Source of the DNA: Pedococcus sp031456495
GTDB lineage: Bacteria > Actinomycetota > Actinomycetes > Actinomycetales > Dermatophilaceae
Reading direction: 5' to 3'
DNA length: 64,000 bases
Assembly (NCBI RefSeq): GCF_031456495.1
Contig: NZ_JAVDUW010000001.1
Coordinates: forward strand, 186,001 to 250,000
Part shown: positions 49,503-57,606 of the stretch, one piece after another
Layout: each line of letters starts with the position of its first letter
Numbering within the stretch: position 1 is the stretch's first letter
Notes under the pieces: model-generated
Database searches by the model: none
Told to the model about the DNA's origin: nothing
The model's input: only the letters and a program-made list of their open reading frames with translations
Made by a program: the position numbers and the translations under genes

Positions 49503-50936
49503 CTACTCCCAGACGGAGTCGCTCGCCTCGGCGTCGTCGTACCAGTTCTCCTCGTCCTCGTGGGTGAGGAACTCCTTGCCCTTCTTCTTGTCGCTGCCGC
49601 CGCCGGCGCCGCCCCCGGCACCGCCGCCTGCGACGCCGTTGGCACCGCGGCTGCCGGCACCCTGCCCGGACGCCGTCGCGCCCGGGCCCCCCGTACCGGC
49701 GCCACGCCCGGACGCACCGTCGAGCTTGGGGACGCCGTACTTGCCCCCCGCCGAGGCACCACGCACCGACGAGCCGCTCCCGGCTCCGGCACCACCGCAG
49801 CCTGCGGGGACCATGCCGCCGCCGCGTCCTCCGGCCGCCCCGGCCACGCCGGTCCCACCGCCCGAGGCGCTGCCGCCGGGCACGGCCGAGGTGCCCGTGA
49901 GGTTGCCCAGCGCTCCACGGGCCGAACCACCCGCGGCCCGGCTGAGGCCGGACAGGGAGCCGCCGGCCTCTCGGCCGAGGCCGGACAGGAGCCCACCGGC
50001 TGAGCCGCCGGCGCCGCGGACCAGGCCCGCGGCTCCGCCCGCGACCATGCCGATCCCTCCGACCGCACCGGCCAGCCCGCCCACGCCCCCGAGGGCAGAA
50101 CCGCCGAGGTTGCCGCTCACGCCCGTCGTGCCGCTGACGCCGGTGAACCCGGGGACCGTCCCGGAGACAACGCCGTCCGCCGTGGTGCCCGAGTCGTCGA
50201 TGAGGCCGCCGGTGGGGACCGTGGTGGGGATGGTCGGGTCGATGCCGGGGTGGTACACGCCGCCCGACGGGACGAAGCCGCTCGTGGAGCCGACCGTGGG
50301 GACGGCGCCGGTGTGTCCCCCGGAGTACCCGGTCGGGGTGCTCCCCCCGCCGGTCGGAGTGCTTCCGCCGCCTCCACCGCTGGGCAGGTTCGAGGTCTGG
50401 TCGTCCCCGTGGGGGGCAGCCTCGACCGGCAGGGTACTGGTGGCCGAGGCCATGTCCGTGCTCAGCTGGCGAAGGGCCGCTGCTGCGGCGGCCTCCCGCT
50501 GCTGCTCCTGCTGGGACACTGCCGCGTCGTAGGCCGCCTGGTCGAACGTCTTCCCCACGGGCTCGGTGCTGCCCGGCTCGAGGCCTGTCTGGCGCACGTA
50601 GGCGGCCCGGTCCGGGGAGGTGTCGACCGTCTCGACCTTGTCGGCGAGCGCCGTCTGCGCCGTGGTCACGGCCGTGTCGGCGAGGTCGAGACTCGACTTG
50701 ACCTTCCGCAGGGCCTTGGCGTGCTCGGTGAGGCTCGATGTCAGGCGGTCCATCGCCGCGAACGCGGCGTCGGCGCCCTCACCCTCCCAGTCGAGGCCGA
50801 GGTCGTTCTTGGTGCTCTTGACGCTGGCGACCAGGGCGTCGATCCGGGCGGCCGCGGCCTCCCAGTCCTCCCCCTGTGCCTTGATGTCGGACGCCGCGTC
50901 GCGGATCTTCGCGAGCTCGCTCTCCTTGGGTCCCAC
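49503..50936 (-). CDS. Long Gly/Ser-rich WXG100-like protein with YxxxE end
   Basis: 477 residues. The first about 110 form an ESX-type helical hairpin with LGLDWEGEGADAAFAAM (WEG, about 49-65). The middle is extremely Gly/Ser/Thr-rich, partly repetitive, probably disordered and cell-surface exposed. The last 20 residues turn acidic and contain Tyr-Asp-Asp-Ala-Glu, matching the YxxxD/E secretion signal, close to a final Trp-Glu. No Sec signal. The GTG start is two bases after the mycosin stop region, with GGGGAG upstream. This is the best candidate for a secreted PE/PPE-like product of this locus. Confidence 0.7.
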   Translation of the reverse strand: MGPKESELAKIRDAASDIKAQGEDWEAAAARIDALVASVKSTKNDLGLDWEGEGADAAFAAMDRLTSSLTEHAKALRKVKSSLDLADTAVTTAQTALADKVETVDTSPDRAAYVRQTGLEPGSTEPVGKTFDQAAYDAAVSQQEQQREAAAAAALRQLSTDMASATSTLPVEAAPHGDDQTSNLPSGGGGGSTPTGGGSTPTGYSGGHTGAVPTVGSTSGFVPSGGVYHPGIDPTIPTTVPTGGLIDDSGTTADGVVSGTVPGFTGVSGTTGVSGNLGGSALGGVGGLAGAVGGIGMVAGGAAGLVRGAGGSAGGLLSGLGREAGGSLSGLSRAAGGSARGALGNLTGTSAVPGGSASGGGTGVAGAAGGRGGGMVPAGCGGAGAGSGSSVRGASAGGKYGVPKLDGASGRGAGTGGPGATASGQGAGSRGANGVAGGGAGGGAGGGSDKKKGKEFLTHEDEENWYDDAEASDSVWE

Positions 50937-50938
50937 TG

Positions 50939-52369
50939 TCAGCTCCCCTCCCCTGGTTGTGCGACCGGACGAGCGCCCGGTCCCCTGCGCATGAACATGA
51001 AGGCGCCACCCGCGACGAGCAGTACCAGGACCACCACCACGACCCAGACCCACACGGGGACGCCGCCCGACGTGGAGGACGAGGGTGTCGGCGGGCCGCC
51101 GGCCGAGCCGGCCGAGGGGCCTGGCGCCGCGGTCGCGGTCGCCGTTCCCGGCGTCGACGACGGTGAGGACGCCGTCGTGCTCGTGAGCAGGCGGCCGGCG
51201 GCGATCTCCTGGGCGGTGGGACCGGCGATGCCGCCGTCCCCGACCAGTGGGTTGGTGTCGGGATACGTGGCCGGGTCCACCGACATGAGGTCGGTGGCGT
51301 CGAAGATGCCCCAGCCGAACCCGGTCCGCGACGTGCCGACGATCTTGGGGAACCCACTGCCCTCCCGCCGGTACCACCAGATCCAGCCCTTCTTCCCGGT
51401 GGTACTGGTGCCCTGCTTCATGCCCGGGTTGTGCAGCGCCGCCTGGAGCACCTGGCCCGCCGTTGCGGAGGGGTACTTCGACCAGTACGCCGCCAGGCCC
51501 CCGGCGACGAGGGGCGCGGCATACGAGGAGCCGTCGGCGACGACACCCTGGGGCAGCCACCGCCCCTGCTTGTCGTGGGTGCCCAGGGCCATGCCGACCC
51601 CCGGCGCGCAGAACGCGATGCCGTTCCCGCCGTAGGGAGCCGCGTGAGGTGAGACCTTTCCGGTCTTGTCGCAGCCGTTGACGGCGACCACGCCGTTGTA
51701 GCCCGACGGGAAGTCGAGCACCTTCGGTGCGGGTGCGGCGACGAGGATGGCGCCGGCGTGCTGGGCCTCGGCCATGGCCCGCTTCATGTCCTCGTCCAAC
51801 CCGCTCTGGCCGTAGCTCATCGTGATGATCTTGGCTCCGGCCTCGAGCGCCCGCTCGATGGCTGTCGCCGTGCTGTTCAGGTGCTTGTCGTCGGGCGGGG
51901 CGCAGTCGAGGTGCTCGCCGAGACCGATCATGTAGTGACGCAGCGTCGCCTGCGGGGCGATGCCCTCGACCCCCGGCATCCCGTTCGCCGGTGTGCCCGT
52001 GCCGACGATGAGCTGGGCGATCCGGGTGGCGTGGTCCGCCTCGGTGGTCGTCGCGCTCGTCTCCTTCTCCCAGCAGACGCTCTCGCTCGAGGCGACCCTG
52101 CCCCTGACGTCGGCCGCCTTCGTGTCCATCAGGCCGTCGAGGACCGCGATCGTGATGCCCTTGCCGGTGCCGCCCTGCCGGTGCAGATCGTCGAACCCCA
52201 TCGCCGCCGGCCACCAGGGCCGCTGCACCGCCTGCGCGGAGGGCAGCGTCGCTGCGCCCCCGAGCACGGGCAGCAGCGCCGCGAGGGCGACGAGCGCGGC
52301 GACGGGGAGGAGACGACGCCGACGGCGTCCGGTTCCGCGTTGCATCGGGGGTAGCGACTCCTTCGTCAC
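50939..52369 (-). CDS. Mycosin-like subtilase lacking the oxyanion Asn
   Basis: 476 residues with signal peptide, subtilase domain and C-terminal membrane helix (about 445-465, then RRGPG). Catalytic Asp78 (AVLDG), His113 (ADHATRIAQ) and Ser282 (GSSYAAP) are present. At the position of the oxyanion Asn, normally in AAGN, the sequence reads AAPA (about 211-214). It may be inactive or have altered activity. It lies inside the substrate operon rather than next to eccB, where a second mycosin with the complete triad and Asn occurs. Membrane-bound on the outer face. Confidence 0.85.
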   Translation of the reverse strand: MTKESLPPMQRGTGRRRRRLLPVAALVALAALLPVLGGAATLPSAQAVQRPWWPAAMGFDDLHRQGGTGKGITIAVLDGLMDTKAADVRGRVASSESVCWEKETSATTTEADHATRIAQLIVGTGTPANGMPGVEGIAPQATLRHYMIGLGEHLDCAPPDDKHLNSTATAIERALEAGAKIITMSYGQSGLDEDMKRAMAEAQHAGAILVAAPAPKVLDFPSGYNGVVAVNGCDKTGKVSPHAAPYGGNGIAFCAPGVGMALGTHDKQGRWLPQGVVADGSSYAAPLVAGGLAAYWSKYPSATAGQVLQAALHNPGMKQGTSTTGKKGWIWWYRREGSGFPKIVGTSRTGFGWGIFDATDLMSVDPATYPDTNPLVGDGGIAGPTAQEIAAGRLLTSTTASSPSSTPGTATATAAPGPSAGSAGGPPTPSSSTSGGVPVWVWVVVVVLVLLVAGGAFMFMRRGPGARPVAQPGEGS

Positions 52370-52376
52370 CCGCGCG

Positions 52377-53012
52377 TCAGCGCGAGGCCTTCACCTGGGT
52401 CTGGCTGTCGTCGGCCGGTGCGGGTGGCGCACCACCGCCCACGGTGTTGTCACCCGTCGCCGGTGCCGTGGGCACGCCGTCCTGCCCCCCGGGCTGCTGA
52501 CCGGCGGGCTGCTGCCCGGCGCCGTGCTGACCGGCTGCGGAGGACTGCCGGACCGCCTCGTCCTGGACGGCTTCGGCGTCCTCGGCCTCCTTGCTGGCGT
52601 TCGCCTGCTTGTTCTGGGCGTCCGCGTGCAGGTCCTGACGTCGCGAGGGGTCGCTCGTCGCGAGACCGGCGAAGACGTCACCGGCGGAGTTGTCCCTGTC
52701 CTCGAGGTGCTTGGCGACCTGGAGCAGCTTCGCCTGGTACTCCTTGACGTCCTCCTCCACGCCCTTGAGCGTGTCCTCGTAGATCTTCTTGGCGGCCGCG
52801 TAGACCGTGCCGAAGTCGCGGCAGGAGTCGATCCCCGAGAAGGAGTTCGCCGTCAGCGTCGTGCCCGCGACCTTGCTGTGGCTCTCGGTCGCCTTCTCGG
52901 TCCACGTCGCACCCCGGTTGTGGGCCAGGGTGCGGATGATCTCGAAGTCCGCCTTGAGCTTGCCGTTGGCGTAGCGGTACCCGGTCGGCTTGTCCTCGTC
53001 GGGAAGGCCCAT
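52377..53012 (-). CDS. Helical candidate type VII protein (211 aa)
   Basis: 211 residues without signal peptide. The first 150 are helical (TGYRYANGKLKADFEIIRTLAHNRGATWTEKATESH, then KIYEDTLKGVEEDVKEYQAKLLQVAKHLED), consistent with an ESX-like bundle. The end is Gln/Gly/Pro-rich and disordered. One Cys (about 69). No WxG seen; SFSGIDSC is the nearest turn. The ATG at 53012 has GGGGGA at good distance; an in-frame start upstream would overlap the stem-loop at 53069-53094. It follows the WXG100 pair in the same operon. Confidence 0.6.
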   Translation of the reverse strand: MGLPDEDKPTGYRYANGKLKADFEIIRTLAHNRGATWTEKATESHSKVAGTTLTANSFSGIDSCRDFGTVYAAAKKIYEDTLKGVEEDVKEYQAKLLQVAKHLEDRDNSAGDVFAGLATSDPSRRQDLHADAQNKQANASKEAEDAEAVQDEAVRQSSAAGQHGAGQQPAGQQPGGQDGVPTAPATGDNTVGGGAPPAPADDSQTQVKASR

Positions 53013-53068
53013 GGTCGTTCGTCCCCCTGCAGTGTGTGGTCGTTCGTCCTCGCCCAGTCGACACGGCA

Positions 53069-53094
53069 CGTGCCGGGGCGAGAGCCCCGGCACG
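53069..53094 (-). terminator. Stem-loop between the WXG100 pair and the rest of the operon
   Basis: CGTGCCGGGGC-GAGA-GCCCCGGCACG, an 11-bp perfect stem with a four-base loop 11 bases after the second WXG100 stop. It could act as a partial terminator or as a 3'-end stabiliser, letting the two small substrates be made in excess over the downstream genes. Confidence 0.65.
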
Positions 53095-53104
53095 ACCGTG
53101 ACGA

Positions 53105-53386
53105 CTAGCCGCCGAACAGGCCGGCCGACTTCTTGTCGCCGTCCATGTAGTCCTGGTTGCTGGTGTCGACGGCGGCGCCGATCTCAGCGAGGCGGACCTT
53201 CATGTCGGTGAGCGCCTGCGTCCACTTCTTCTTGGCCTCGTGGTACGCGGCCTTGGCCGTACCGTCCCACTCGCTCTGCAGCGGCGCGAGCGCCGAGTCC
53301 ATCTCGGCCAGCTTGGCCTCGATCTTGCCCGCGGACTGGGCGAGGTCGCCGGCCGCCTGGCTCAGTCCACCGTGGTCGACGAGCAT
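53105..53386 (-). CDS. WXG100 protein A (EsxA/EsxB-like)
   Basis: 93 residues, the standard size. Two helices around the central WDG turn (LQSEWDGTAKAAYHEAKKKW, about 36-55). It lacks a signal peptide. The C-terminus is short and Gly-rich (KKSAGLFGG) after DTSNQDYMDGD, where Tyr-Met-Asp-Gly-Asp matches a YxxxD/E signal. It is expected to form a heterodimer with the adjacent WXG100 protein and to be exported by EccC. An ATG at 53386 is used; a GTG six bases upstream overlaps the previous stop and is also possible. Confidence 0.88.
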   Translation of the reverse strand: MLVDHGGLSQAAGDLAQSAGKIEAKLAEMDSALAPLQSEWDGTAKAAYHEAKKKWTQALTDMKVRLAEIGAAVDTSNQDYMDGDKKSAGLFGG

Positions 53387-53388
53387 GG

Positions 53389-53688
53389 TCACATCCCCCC
53401 GTACTTGTTGCTGATCGCCTGGGCCGCGTTCTCGTCCCGCTCCCGGAAGGTGCGGTCGGTCTCGCGGAGGTTGGCCTCGAACGTGTCGAGCGCCGCGATG
53501 ATCTTCTTCGAGTCGTCCTTCCAGAGGTTGAACGTGCGGTCGAAGCCCGCCGCGCCCTGCCCCTGCCACATCGACTTCAGTCCAGCCAGCCGACCCTCCA
53601 GCGCGGCGAGCTCGCCATCGAGCTGCCCCTTGTAGTCAGCGACGACTGCGGCGCCCTTTTGGAGTACGCCATCACCAGCTGCAAGCAT
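53389..53688 (-). CDS. WXG100 protein B (EsxA/EsxB-like)
   Basis: 99 residues. Helix-turn-helix with WQG in LKSMWQGQGAAGFDRTFNLW (about 39-58), no signal peptide, ending KYGGM. GGGAGG lies five bases before the ATG. First gene of the eight-gene minus-strand operon, paired with WXG100 A. Probable promoter in the 216-base divergent region upstream. Confidence 0.88.
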   Translation of the reverse strand: MLAAGDGVLQKGAAVVADYKGQLDGELAALEGRLAGLKSMWQGQGAAGFDRTFNLWKDDSKKIIAALDTFEANLRETDRTFRERDENAAQAISNKYGGM

Positions 53689-53904
53689 CAGTGCCTCCCA
53701 ACTTCCACGCGTCTGGCCCCCCTCGGGGCACACGGAATCCCTGCGTCTGTCGCACGGAGCGGACCCCAAGATTTCGATCTCCCCCGAGGTCCGGTGCCCG
53801 ACATTAGCAACGATGTCCGAAGTGCGACATGGGGAGCACTCCCCTCTATGCTGCGTTCGACCGAGGGGTAGTTGAGGTGCACTCGTGCAACCGGGAGGGG
53901 ACTC
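53689..53904. promoter_or_regulatory. Divergent promoter region of the type VII locus
   Basis: 216 non-coding bases between the WXG100 operon (left) and the second eccD (right). More AT-rich than its surroundings in places (CAAGATTTCGAT, CGACATTAGCAACGATG). No clear operator palindrome was found. A GGGAGGGG ribosome site for eccD lies at 53893-53900. Confidence 0.5.
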
Positions 53905-55242
53905 GTGACGCAGGCGACCACGTCCGCATCGCTCATCCGTGTGTCGGTGACCGCCGGCTCACGCCGGGCGGACCTCGGCGTGCCGGGCGGCATACCCGTC
54001 GCCGAGCTGCTCCCGGAGCTCGCCCGCGAGCTGGGGCAGCTCGACCCCGCCACCGCCGTCCGTGGCTTCCGCCTGGTCCGGCACGACGGGATCCCCGTCG
54101 AGCCCGACCGCAGCCTGGCGGCGCAGGGGGTCGAGGACGGCTTCGTCCTGGCCCTCGAGCCGGCCGGTGACCCCATCGAGCTCAAGGTCTACGACGACGT
54201 CGTCGAGGCCGTCGCCGACCTCGTCGAGTCCTCGTTCGCGCCCTGGACCCCCGAGCACAGCGCGCGGACCGCCCTGGGGGCGGCCGTCGTCCTGTTCCTG
54301 TCCGGCGCGGTCGCCCTCTTCACCGCGCGCACCCACGGCGCCCTGGTCGTGGGCCTGGCCGCTGTCGTGGCCGTGCTGCTCGTGGTCGCCGCCGCCGTGC
54401 TGTCCCACGCCCGCCGGCAGGAGGTGTCCGGAGCGGCTCTGGCCGTCACCGCGGGCGCGTATGCCGCGGTGGCCGGGTTCGCGGTCGGCACCGGCGGTTC
54501 CGTCTGGGGCCTCCCCCTGCTGTATGCCGGTGCCGCGACCGCCGTCGTCGGCGGTCTCGGCGTCCTCGCCGTGACCGCGCACCGCCCCGTGGTGGCCGCG
54601 GTGGCGGTGGTCGGCTTCGTCATGGCCGTGACCGGAGCCCTGGTCCACTTCGCCGGCTGGTCGATCGGGTCGGTGGCCGGCTGCGTCCTCGCGGTGGCCG
54701 TGCTGGTCGGCGGCCTGCTCCCGTGGTTCGCGCTGTCCTCGAGCCGCCTCACCACCCACCCCCCGCGCACCGAGGGCGAGATCTACGCCGACCCCCCGGC
54801 CATCGACAACCGCGCCGTGCGCCGCCAGGTCCTGGCCGGCCACGACCTCATGCTCGGCCTCTCGGTCGCGGCCGGGGCGGTCGCCCTCCTCGCCGCGCCC
54901 TTTGCGGCCGCGACCGGGATCCTCGGCACCGTCCTCGGCGTCGTCGGGTTCGTGGCCGTGCTGCTGCGCACGCGCCACAGCCGGACGCGGGCCACGGTCC
55001 TGGTCGCCATGGTCGCCGGCGTCCTCGGGCTGGCCACGGTCGGCATCGCCGCCGCGGTGACCCACCCCGGCTGGCGGTCCGCGATCGGCGTGGGCATGGC
55101 TGCGGGTGCCGCGCTGGTCGTGGCGCTGGCGCTGATCGCGCCGCGGTCGCGCGTGCGGCTCGGCCGGGCTGCGGACGCCATCGACGGCGCCTGCCTCGTG
55201 GCGGTGCTGCCGCTGGCCGTCGCGGCGACCGGGGTGTTCTGA
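53905..55242 (+). CDS. eccD: EccD-like YukD-domain membrane channel protein (copy 2)
   Basis: 445 residues: a ubiquitin-like domain (about 9-90, LIRVSVTAGSRRADLGVPGGIPVAELLPELA), then about eleven membrane helices. The pattern matches mycobacterial EccD closely, including the soluble ADPPAIDNRAVRRQVLAGHDLMLGL loop near the middle. The GTG start has GGGAGGGG just before it. It stands at the head of a plus-strand group with a secreted protein, EccB and a mycosin, and diverges from the WXG100 operon. Confidence 0.88.
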   Translation: MTQATTSASLIRVSVTAGSRRADLGVPGGIPVAELLPELARELGQLDPATAVRGFRLVRHDGIPVEPDRSLAAQGVEDGFVLALEPAGDPIELKVYDDVVEAVADLVESSFAPWTPEHSARTALGAAVVLFLSGAVALFTARTHGALVVGLAAVVAVLLVVAAAVLSHARRQEVSGAALAVTAGAYAAVAGFAVGTGGSVWGLPLLYAGAATAVVGGLGVLAVTAHRPVVAAVAVVGFVMAVTGALVHFAGWSIGSVAGCVLAVAVLVGGLLPWFALSSSRLTTHPPRTEGEIYADPPAIDNRAVRRQVLAGHDLMLGLSVAAGAVALLAAPFAAATGILGTVLGVVGFVAVLLRTRHSRTRATVLVAMVAGVLGLATVGIAAAVTHPGWRSAIGVGMAAGAALVVALALIAPRSRVRLGRAADAIDGACLVAVLPLAVAATGVF

Positions 55243-55283
55243 CCCGGTTCGCGCCTGACGTGCCGATGGTGTGGGACGTCCCC

Positions 55284-55289
55284 TATGCT
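55284..55289 (+). promoter_or_regulatory. Possible promoter for the LAxTG protein-eccB group
   Basis: TATGCT with TGCCGA 17 bases upstream (55261-55266), in the 122-base gap after eccD; the next gene has its own GGGGGA ribosome site. Confidence 0.35.
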
Positions 55290-55364
55290 CTGTCCGGCCG
55301 GGCGTCCGCGTGACGCCGGGCGCCGGGGACTGATCGTTTCGAACGTCCAGGGGGACCCTTCACC

Positions 55365-56177
55365 GTGAGCACCATCCGTCGTGCGTCCGCACTGTCCGCC
55401 GCCGCCCTGCTCGGGGCCGGCCTCATCGCCGTCGGGGCCCAGTCGGCCCAGGCCGAGGACCTTCCCACGCCCGTCGTGACGACCCAGGTCGCAGGGATCT
55501 CCGCTCAGCTGCAGGCGGCTCCGCCGGTCGGCCTGCCGAGCGACCTGTGCGACATCCTCGACCCGCTGCCGGTCTGCCCGACCATCCCCACCGAGGTGCC
55601 GACGGACACGTCGTCGACGACCGGGTCCCCCACCTCGACGGCTCCCGAGCCGACGGACCAGCCGTCCACGACGACGACCGACGTGCCGTCCACGCCGCCC
55701 ACCAGCGACACCCCCACGGTGCCCACGACCACGACGTCCGACCCGGGCACCGGTGGCGGCAACGGTGACGGCGGCGGCAGCTCCGGTGGCGGCAACGGTG
55801 ACGGCGGCGGGAACGGCAACGGGAACGGCAACGGCGGCGGCGGCAACCCCGGCAGCACCGGCGGCGGGTCCACCGGCGGCAGCGTCCCCACCGGCACGCT
55901 CGGCACCGACCCGGTCGCCGTCGAGGGCAACGTCGGCCGCGGCGACTGCGGCCTGTTCTGCGCCGGCTCCTACGCCGACGCGACCGGCACGCCCAACGCC
56001 CCGGCCTCGGCCGCCGGCGCCGCGGCGGACCCGGCCGGCACCGCGCCGGCCGTCCTGGCCCGGACCGGTTCGCCGATCAGCTCGATGACGACGCTCGCTG
56101 GTGTCCTGCTGCTCGCCGGGGCCCTCGTCCTGGCGACCCGCCAGCGGCTCACCCCGGCATACCGTCGCCGGCACTGA
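55365..56177 (+). CDS. Secreted LARTG-anchored protein of the type VII locus
   Basis: 270 residues: signal peptide (about 1-30), a short folded part with two Cys (LCDILDPLPVCPTIP), a long Thr/Ser/Pro then Gly/Asn-rich disordered region, a Cys pair in GDCGLFCAGSY (about 197), and the end LARTG, membrane helix and Arg-rich tail, the layout of a sortase substrate with an LAxTG signal. No enzyme motif. It is placed between eccD and eccB and may be a cell-wall spacer or port of the secretion system; this is a guess from position. GTG start with a ribosome site. Confidence 0.7.
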   Translation: MSTIRRASALSAAALLGAGLIAVGAQSAQAEDLPTPVVTTQVAGISAQLQAAPPVGLPSDLCDILDPLPVCPTIPTEVPTDTSSTTGSPTSTAPEPTDQPSTTTTDVPSTPPTSDTPTVPTTTTSDPGTGGGNGDGGGSSGGGNGDGGGNGNGNGNGGGGNPGSTGGGSTGGSVPTGTLGTDPVAVEGNVGRGDCGLFCAGSYADATGTPNAPASAAGAAADPAGTAPAVLARTGSPISSMTTLAGVLLLAGALVLATRQRLTPAYRRRH

Positions 56178-56265
56178 CGCGGCACCCGACCCCCACCACC
56201 ACGGCGACGCCGCCCCGTAGGGTGGCCGTCGTCGAAGCACCCACCGCGAGAGGCAGGAACCGGCC

Positions 56266-57606
56266 GTGGCCACGAAGAAGGATCTGGTCGAGGCCCAGGC
56301 CTTCAGCCGCCGCAGGCTGACCACCGCCTTCGTCGCGGGCGCCCCGGGCGGCCGCGAGGTCGAGCCGCAGCGGCCGTGGCGGGCCATCATCGGCGGGCTG
56401 GCCGTGACCGCCCTCGTCGCCGTCGGGGGACTTGTCGCCGGCGTGCTGAGTCCGGGCCTGCCGTCGGGCTGGGACGACAACCGCCTGGTGATCGCCAAGA
56501 AGAGCGGCGCCCGGTACGTCGCCATCAAGAAGACGCTCTACCCGGTCATCAACACCACGAGCGCGCGGCTGCTGATCCCGGCCGACGAGTTCAAGGTCGT
56601 GACCGTCAACGACGACAAGATCGCCACGACCCCGCGCGGCGCGGCCATCGGCATCCTCGGTGCCCCCGACTCGCTGACGCCGGCCGGCCGGCTGTCGCGC
56701 ACCGGGTGGGTGTCGTGCGTGGCGCAGTCCGGCGCGCAGCGCACGGTCGTCGGCCAGCGCGCCGTGAGCACGCCTGCGACCGCAAGCGCCGCAGTGGTCC
56801 GCACCGCCGACGGCCTGTTCGTCGTCACCGGCGGCTACCGCCTGCCGGTCAAGGGCGACGAGGCCGCCTCGGTGCTGCGCCAGCTGCGCCTGGAGTCGGT
56901 CACGCCGATCCCCGCCCCCGCGGCGTGGACCAGCCTCTTCCCGCAGGGCCCGACCCTGGGGGCCTTCCGCATCCCCGACGCCGGCAAGGCCCGGGCCGGT
57001 CTGCCCCCGGGCGCCGTCGTCGGCTCCGTCCTGGCGGTCAAGGACTCCGGCACCTCGACCCCGCGCCGCTACGTCGTGCTCGGCACGGGCGAGCTGGCCC
57101 TCATCACCCCGTTCGCGTACGCGCTCTACCAGCTCGGATCCGGCCGCACCGTCGGCGCGGACATCCAGGTCACCCCGGCCGAGATCGCCGGCCTCAAGAC
57201 GACCGACCGCCAGGTCGTGCCGGCGCAGTGGCCGGAGCAGATCCCCCAGCCGCTGGACGCACCGCCCTGCGCCACCCTGACCGCCGGGCCCAACACGCTG
57301 CCGTCGACCGCCCTGTCGACCTCGACCACGGTCAAGGCGACCGAGGGCCAGGTCACCGAGGTCGAGGCCGGGTCGGGCGCACTGGTGCGCTCGATCGGCG
57401 ACAACATCATCAACCGCGGCCCGGTGCTCGTCGTGGACCAGACCGCCACGGCATACAGCGTGGTCGGCGGTGACGACGTCCTGGCCCGGCTGGGGTACGC
57501 CAAGGGCGACGTGGTGCCGGTCCCCCAGGCGTGGGTCGGGCTGTTCGCGTCCGGTCCCGTGCTGAGCATCGCTGCGGCGCAGAACGCCGTCAGCACCAGG
57601 AAATGA
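56266..57606 (+). CDS. eccB: Type VII secretion protein EccB
   Basis: 446 residues. The N-terminus TKKDLVEAQAFSRRRLTTAFVAG is the classic EccB start, followed by one membrane helix (about 41-62) and a large extracytoplasmic domain. The domain has LYPVINTTSARLL, SCVAQSG (Cys about 146), the repeat-type blocks typical of EccB and PCATLTAGPN (second Cys, about 338), which could form the conserved disulfide. It holds the outer face of the secretion complex. The stop overlaps the mycosin ATG (ATGA). GTG start with an AGGCAGGAA ribosome site. Confidence 0.95.
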   Translation: MATKKDLVEAQAFSRRRLTTAFVAGAPGGREVEPQRPWRAIIGGLAVTALVAVGGLVAGVLSPGLPSGWDDNRLVIAKKSGARYVAIKKTLYPVINTTSARLLIPADEFKVVTVNDDKIATTPRGAAIGILGAPDSLTPAGRLSRTGWVSCVAQSGAQRTVVGQRAVSTPATASAAVVRTADGLFVVTGGYRLPVKGDEAASVLRQLRLESVTPIPAPAAWTSLFPQGPTLGAFRIPDAGKARAGLPPGAVVGSVLAVKDSGTSTPRRYVVLGTGELALITPFAYALYQLGSGRTVGADIQVTPAEIAGLKTTDRQVVPAQWPEQIPQPLDAPPCATLTAGPNTLPSTALSTSTTVKATEGQVTEVEAGSGALVRSIGDNIINRGPVLVVDQTATAYSVVGGDDVLARLGYAKGDVVPVPQAWVGLFASGPVLSIAAAQNAVSTRK

